Shown piece by piece: positions 58,801 to 64,000 of a stretch of 64,000 bases of DNA. Below the pieces are notes generated by a model. That model saw only the letters and a list, made by a program, of their open reading frames with translations, did not search any database and was not told where the DNA came from. The translations under genes were made by a program, and so were the position numbers. Position 1 is the first letter of the stretch. Each line of letters starts with the position of its first letter. Origin of the DNA: Monodelphis domestica (Eukaryota > Chordata > Mammalia > Didelphimorphia > Didelphidae); contig NC_077232.1 of the NCBI RefSeq assembly GCF_027887165.1, forward strand, positions 1,905,662-1,969,661, in the 5' to 3' direction.

Positions 58801-59888
58801 TAAAAACTCTTACCTTCTGTCTTAGAATAAATACTGTGTATTGGTTCTAAGGCATAAGAGTGGTAAGGGCTAGTGTGAATATTAAAAACTACTCAGACTG
58901 TACTTTAGAAGATTTGATTTTAGCTATTTCCTTATTGTAACAATGGAGATACTTGGTCTAAGAAGAATCAGGAATGTCTTGGGAACTGTACATTACTCCA
59001 CCCATACTTAGACATACTTTAGAGGAAGATAAAAGTTGTAAACTCCTGTTTGAACAATGAAGGTACTTAACTCATACCTTATAGTGAAACTAGAACCTTA
59101 AACTAAGTCTATTTTTAGATCGAATAAAAAAAGTGTTAAGTACCTATAAAGTTTAAATTAATCACAAAAAGGTCAAGTAACTCACAAAGGGTAAGCTTAA
59201 CAAAGAAGTGTGAAGTACCTCAGAAGATATATTCTAACCAGAGAAGGTGAGAACTAAAGAGTAGTGAGAACTAAGAATGGGCAGTCCTGGAAAAAAGCAT
59301 CTACTGTGATTGGTATATGTAAAAATTTAGGGAAGGTGACATAAGAGAAAATTTTCTTTAAAAGGAGGGTTAAAAAGTCAGTTCAAGAAATTCAGTTCGG
59401 AAATGGTTGGTTCTGAACTCAGTTCAGGAGATTGAGTTCAGTGGAGGACTGGAACCCAGCTTGGAGACGGTCTCCTGGTGAGTGATAAGACTGAATCTCT
59501 TACCCTTAGGCTCAGGCTGAGGCCACTTTGGCCAAGGCCTTTCACTACTGCCTGGCTCAGGCTGAGCCAGAGCAGTTTAAATTAACTCTCTCTCTGTCTC
59601 TCTGTCTCTCTGTCTCTCTCTCTTCCATTAATTCCTTCTCTCTATATTAATTAAATTCTCCATAATTTCCAGCTGACTTGGGTATGTTATTATTTGGGAA
59701 TTTTCTCTGGCAACCAATCATTTAGATTTAAGTCAAAACACTAAAATTATCTTTACACTAGGCAATGGGGGTCAAGTGACTTGCCCAGGGTCTCACAGCT
59801 GGGAAGTGTCTGAGGCCAGTTTTAAACCTAGGACCTCCCATCTCTAGGCCTGGATCTCAATCCACTGAGCTACCCAGCTGCTCCCATT
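58801..59888 (-). mobile_element. Marsupial CORE-type SINE split by an LTR
   Basis: The SINE halves lie at 58801-58873 and 59758-59888 and join at ctag. The outer TSD is atctgggtattttt (58787-58800) and atctggggattttt (59889-59902), one mismatch in 14. Confidence 0.92.
58874..59757 (+). mobile_element. Solo LTR, family A copy 3, inside a SINE
   Basis: It begins TGTGAATATT and ends TTTACA with a perfect 4-bp TSD ctag (58870-58873 and 59758-59761). It shares inverted CCAAT (gattgg near 59311), TATA-like ctttaaaag (59356-59364), donor tggtgagtg (59476-59484) and a TC-rich tract with the copies at 4805 and 19174. Length is 884 bp. Confidence 0.9.
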
Positions 59889-59983
59889 ATCTGGGGATTT
59901 TTAATTTGCTCCCTTTCAAGTTTTTTTCATTTACATGCCTATTTTTTTGACCTCTGCCCTCCTTAATTTGTTAATATATGAGC

Positions 59984-60879
59984 TCAAGGATATAAATTTG
60001 CCCCTGAGCACTGCTTTGGCTGCATCCCATAGATTTTGAAAGGATATCTCATCATTGTCACTTTCTTTAATGAAATTATTGTTTCTATGATTTGTTCTTT
60101 AACTAACCAGTTTTGGAGAATCATATTATTTAATTTCAAATTAATTTTTGATTTGCCTCTCCATGTGCCCTTACTAATTATTATTTTTATTGCATGATGA
60201 TCTGAAAATGTTGCATTTATTATTTCTTCTCTTTTGCACTTGTTTCCTATGCTTTTATGCCTTAGTACATGGTCAATCTTTTGAATGTACCATGTGCTGT
60301 TGAAAAGAAGGTGTATTCCTTTTTGTCCCCATTTGTTTTTCTCCACATATGTGTTAACTCTAATTTTTCTAAGATTTCATCCACATCTCTTACCTCTTTC
60401 TCATTTATTTTTTGTTGTGATTTATCTAGATCTAATAGAGGAAGGTTCAGCTCTCCCACTAGTATAGTTTTACTATCTATTTCCTCCTTCAAATCCACTA
60501 GTTTCTCCTTTAGAAATTTGGATGCTATACCATTTGGTGTATACGTGTTGATTACTGATATTTCCTCTTGTCTATACTGCCTTTTATGAGGATGTAATTA
60601 CCTCCCTATCTCTTTTAACTAGATCTATCTTTACTTTGGCTTTGTCAGATACTGTGATTTTAACTCCTGCCTTCTTTTTCTCAGTTGAGGCCCAATAGAT
60701 CTTGCTACAGCCTTTGATCCTTATTCTGTGAGTATCTACATGCCTCCTTTGTGTTTCTTGTAAACAACATATGGTAGAATTTGGTTTCTAATCCACTATG
60801 CTATTTGCTTTTGTTCTATGGATGAGTTCATTCCATTCACATTAAGAGTTATGATAACCACCTCTGTATTCCCCAACAT
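59984..60879 (-). pseudogene. L1 M2 ORF2 endonuclease relic
   Basis: The start is read near 60879 (minus: atgttggggaatacagag). Readable pieces include VGELNLPLLDLDKSQQKI and NATFSDHHAIKIII, the latter keeping the SDH histidine. Stops and shifts break the frame. Confidence 0.75.
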
Positions 60880-61609
60880 TTTGATGTCTTCTCCTAGTTC
60901 TGCCCTTTCTTCTTTCACTATATCTTTTTAGATCAGTGGTTTGCTTTTAGTCAGTACCCCTAATCCCCGCCCTTATTTTAATTCCCTTTCTGCCCCCTCC
61001 CTTTTTGTTCCCTTCTTATTTTTTAGTGTCTATTAAGTTCCCTCCCCCTTTCCCTCCTTTTTTGTACACCCTGCCCCACTACCCCCCTTAGTTTTTCCCT
61101 TCTCACTTTCCCCATAGGGTTAAATAGAATATCTCAAAGGATCTAGATGCTCTTCCCTCTCAGAATTTATTTCACTGAGAGTAAAGTTTAAGTATTTCCT
61201 ATAGTGCTCTCTTCCTCTCCTTATAATAGTATTATTCTCCTTTCCTTCCCATGCAGCTCTTTGTGTGATGTTGATTATCCTATTTATCCTTCAAGTTTCT
61301 CTTGGTGTCATCTTCTATTTCCCCTCCCTTTTCTTTTTCTTTTTTTGCATATCATCTTAGACCCCTTATTACCCCAATCTTTACCTATTAATGATTCTTC
61401 TAATTAATATAATAGTGATTATAATTTTTGAGGGTTACAAATAACATTTTCCCATATATTAATATAAAGAATTTGATCTTATTGAAGCCCTTAAAGAAGA
61501 AAGTTTAAATTAAAAACATTTTCCCCTTTCCCTTCCCTTTCTTATTTACCTTTTCATGTTTCTCTTGATCTTTGTGTTTGTATATCAGACTTTCCACTTC
61601 GTTCTGGTC

Positions 61610-62660
61610 TTTTCTTTACAAATACTTGGAAATCTTCTATTTTGTTGAATGTCCATACTGTTCCCTGGAAGTATATAGTCAGTTTTGATGGGTAAGTGAT
61701 ACTTGGGTTGAAGACCCAATTCTCTTGCATTTCTGAATATCATATTCCAAGCCCTTTGGTCATTTAGTATGGAAACTGCCAGATCTTGTGTGATCCTGAT
61801 TGGTGCTCCTTGGTATATGAATTGTCTCTTTTTGACTTCTTCTGAGATTTTCTCCTTAGCTTGGAAGCTCTTGAATTTGGCAATTACATTCCTGTGGGTT
61901 GCTTTTTGAGGATTTAGTGTAGAGGGTGTTCTATGAACTCTTTCAATGTCTATTTTGCCCTCTTATTCAAGAATATCAGAGCAGTTTTCTTGGATAATTT
62001 CTTGTAGTATGATGTCAATATTTCTGTTTATTTCTGGGTTTTCAGGTAGACCAATGATTCTCAGATTGTCTCTTCTAGACCTGTTTCTTGGTCAGTCATC
62101 TTCTCAGTGAGATATTTCATGTTTCCTTCTGTTTTGTCAATCTTTTGATTTTGCTTTATTAATTCTTGCTGTTTTGAGAGATCATTGGCTTCTAATTGCC
62201 CAATTCTGATCTTTAAAGACTGTTTTTTTGCCATATTATTTTAATTTTCCTTATTTGGTTTGGTCTATTTTGCTTTTCATGGCTTCTAGCTTTTTAATTT
62301 TTGTCTCTAATTTATTTATAATTTAATTTGATTTCTGGGCTTCTTTCTTCAATTGTGAGTTCCTGTCTTTTAAACTGTTATTTTCTTTTTGAACTATTTC
62401 CCACTTTTCTTGCCAATATTCTTCCATCTTTTTGATAAGCTCTGATTTAAATTCTTCAAGAGCTTGGGGCCAATGTCCATTTTGGGGGAAGGTCTGGATG
62501 CATTTATTTGTATGACCTCTTCTGCTCTTTTCTCTGTAGTCTGGATTTTTTCTCCATAAAAATTATGCAGAGTTAATCCCTTATTCCTATTTTTCTTGGT
62601 GTTGGGAAGTTTTTTTTTTCCTGGGCATTTTTTGCTATCACTATGGTGTTTTTTCCTTCC
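61610..62660 (-). pseudogene. L1 M2 ORF1 relic
   Basis: The N-terminal part is readable (NFYGEKIQTTEKRAEE, KMDIGPKLLKNL in frame 62394-62801). The coiled coil and RRM/CTD follow with stops and shifts. Confidence 0.7.
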
Positions 62661-63211
62661 CTTTCCAGTCAGAAGTCTTAGTGAGGAGGGCAGGATCTCT
62701 GTGTATGGAGCTAAGGAGCAAGGTTTTTGCCTGAGGCCACCTCTCGAGTCTTTGCAGCTCCTACTGTTTGCAGCCTTTTTCTGGGCTATCTCTTCACCCA
62801 AGACCTGTGCTCTTCTGCCTTTTGGGGTCTCAAGTCTAACTGCTCTGAGGTGTAGGTCTTTGGTGGTCTTAGTCAGCTGCCAAGGACCTAGAGGTAACCC
62901 TCACTAGCTCACTGATTCTAGCATGAGCTGGCTCTGAGTCTAGTGCACCAGCTCCGTAGGTCGGGTAAGGGAGGGTAGATCTGTTCATGTTTTGGTGGAA
63001 GCTATTTCACCCCCTTATAGTGTGGAAATGCCCAAATCCCATGTACCTTCAATGCTGTGCCCTACTGTGGAGTCCCTTCATTCATATGAATTCTTTTTTT
63101 TTTTTGGTCTTTTGAGGTAGTGTATTTTGGTAGGCACTTCGGAGAGGTAGATTCACGTGTCTAAACTGCTGCCATGTTAATCCAGAAATCCTTTCAAGCA
63201 CCTTCTAAAAA

Positions 63212-64000
63212 CTAGCCTCTGCTAATTTCTTGGGGTAAAAATTTAAAATAAAAACTATATCTTACTCTCAAAGAATTTGTGCTATAGTCAGGGGTAGTAA
63301 AAACATATAAATAAATGTGTTTATAATTATATATATCTTTATCTATATATGCTATACATTTGTGTGAGTAGTTGTGTGAATATTATAGACATGGCTTACT
63401 TGTGTCATGGATAGATATGATCTGAAATCAAGCCCACACCTGAAGAGAATATTAGAGCTCTCCTGACACTGGTTGTAACCTAACTGGAAGTGTGGCAAGG
63501 ACAGATAGTTCCAAAACTTCTAAGGTGACACTTTTTCCTCACAACTCAAAACTGGGCATTGGGCTAGACATATAAATCTTCCACCCATTGGATATCTTTC
63601 TAGGCTTAGGGTATAATGACTAGAGGTTAACAAAGTAAGGCAATTTCTTTTTTATCTTAATAATTTTTTTAAAATTATATGTCATTATAATTTTTAACAT
63701 GTTTTCCAAAATTTTGAGAACCAAATTTCTCCCTCCCCTCTCTCATTTCTGTAAGAAATTTGACCTCAGTTATACACATGTGATCATTGAAAACATATTT
63801 CCAGATTAGTCAGGTTGTGAAAAAAGACTCATTTAAAACAAAAACACACCTACAAATAAAGTGAAAACAGTATGTTTTTATCTGTCATCCCACCATATTC
63901 AAGTCACACTCTTATCCTCTGTCTACAGGCTATATAGCTATATATGTCTATAGACTGTCTATATACTACTTCCAACTGCCCTAATAATGATAAAGTTTTC
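63212..64000. other. Unassigned AT-rich right edge
   Basis: 63212-63300 continues the repeat interrupted by M2 ('tctcaaagaatttgtgctat'). The rest is AT-rich with no gene recognised. 'caaatttctccctcccctct' near 63722 followed by AT-rich text hints at an antisense L1 3' UTR, but it is not called. Confidence 0.35.

Larger units (their letters stand above)
53282..63193 (-). mobile_element. 5'-complete L1 (M2) hosting another L1, a SINE and an LTR
   Basis: Flanks tcaagcacattttaaaaa (53264-53281) and tcaagcaccttctaaaaa (63194-63211) form an 18-bp TSD with two mismatches, which ties the two outer pieces into one insertion. The 5' UTR start (minus: ttctggattaacatggcagc) is at the right end. ORF1 lies at about 61610-62660 and ORF2 starts at about 60879. 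ORF2 reaches the RT start at 58168. The C-terminal and 3' UTR part lies at 53282-54266. The intervening 1.5 kb of ORF2 is missing and the plus-strand L1 P2 (54267-58160) sits there. A SINE (58801-59888) with an internal LTR (58874-59757) splits the ORF2 linker. Confidence 0.82.

Overview
The window looks like gene-poor, AT-rich nuclear DNA from a marsupial. The case rests on the repeat content as I recognise it: tRNA-headed CORE-type SINEs with the stereotyped 3' module running from 'cattgcctagc' to 'ttctaag..gaaggtaa', L1 elements with the metatherian type of ORF2 tail, an RTE LINE with short elements sharing its 3' tail, and older MIR and L2 debris. No species is asserted.

Only one convincing host gene is present: an intact single-exon Mas-related G protein-coupled receptor (MRGPR family) on the minus strand at 10453-11397, in a GC-richer island. 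Almost everything else is mobile DNA or unassigned intergenic sequence.

Layout. 1-3.9 kb: unassigned DNA that is the left copy of a diverged block seen again at about 31.6-35.7 kb and 41.09-41.27 kb. 3.9-9.8 kb: an old L1 mosaic on the plus strand that has taken three datable insertions, namely two solo LTRs (4805-5632 and 6569-7536) and a 5'-truncated L1 (7773-8559), each with a target-site duplication (TSD). 9.8-13.3 kb: the MRGPR gene and SINEs. 13.3-26.9 kb: L1 3' fragments, a solo LTR with a second LTR inside it (19174-20213), microsatellites, and a perfect 16-copy interstitial telomeric array inside an L1 (16905-17000). 27.0-31.6 kb: a 5'-complete L1 (P1) with a perfect 15-bp TSD, an internal deletion that removes the reverse-transcriptase core, and a probable 3' transduction. 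31.6-41.3 kb: the right copy of the block, opened by a solo LTR (33962-34953) and by a 5'-complete minus-strand L1 (M1, 35721-41085) that itself carries an RTE-tailed element, a SINE and an RTE 3' end. 41.3-53.3 kb: SINEs, L2, old antisense L1 and a second RTE-tailed element in inverted orientation. 53.28-63.19 kb: a minus-strand L1 (M2) bounded by an 18-bp imperfect TSD, holding a plus-strand L1 (P2) and a SINE that in turn contains a solo LTR.

No operon-like or cooperating gene set is visible. The main interest is the order of events recorded by nested insertions, the RT-core deletion shared by the 5'-complete L1s, repeated simple-sequence growth in one L1 segment, and the duplicated block. 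Assignments to named repeat families come from pattern recognition without a library search, and boundaries without a stated TSD are approximate.
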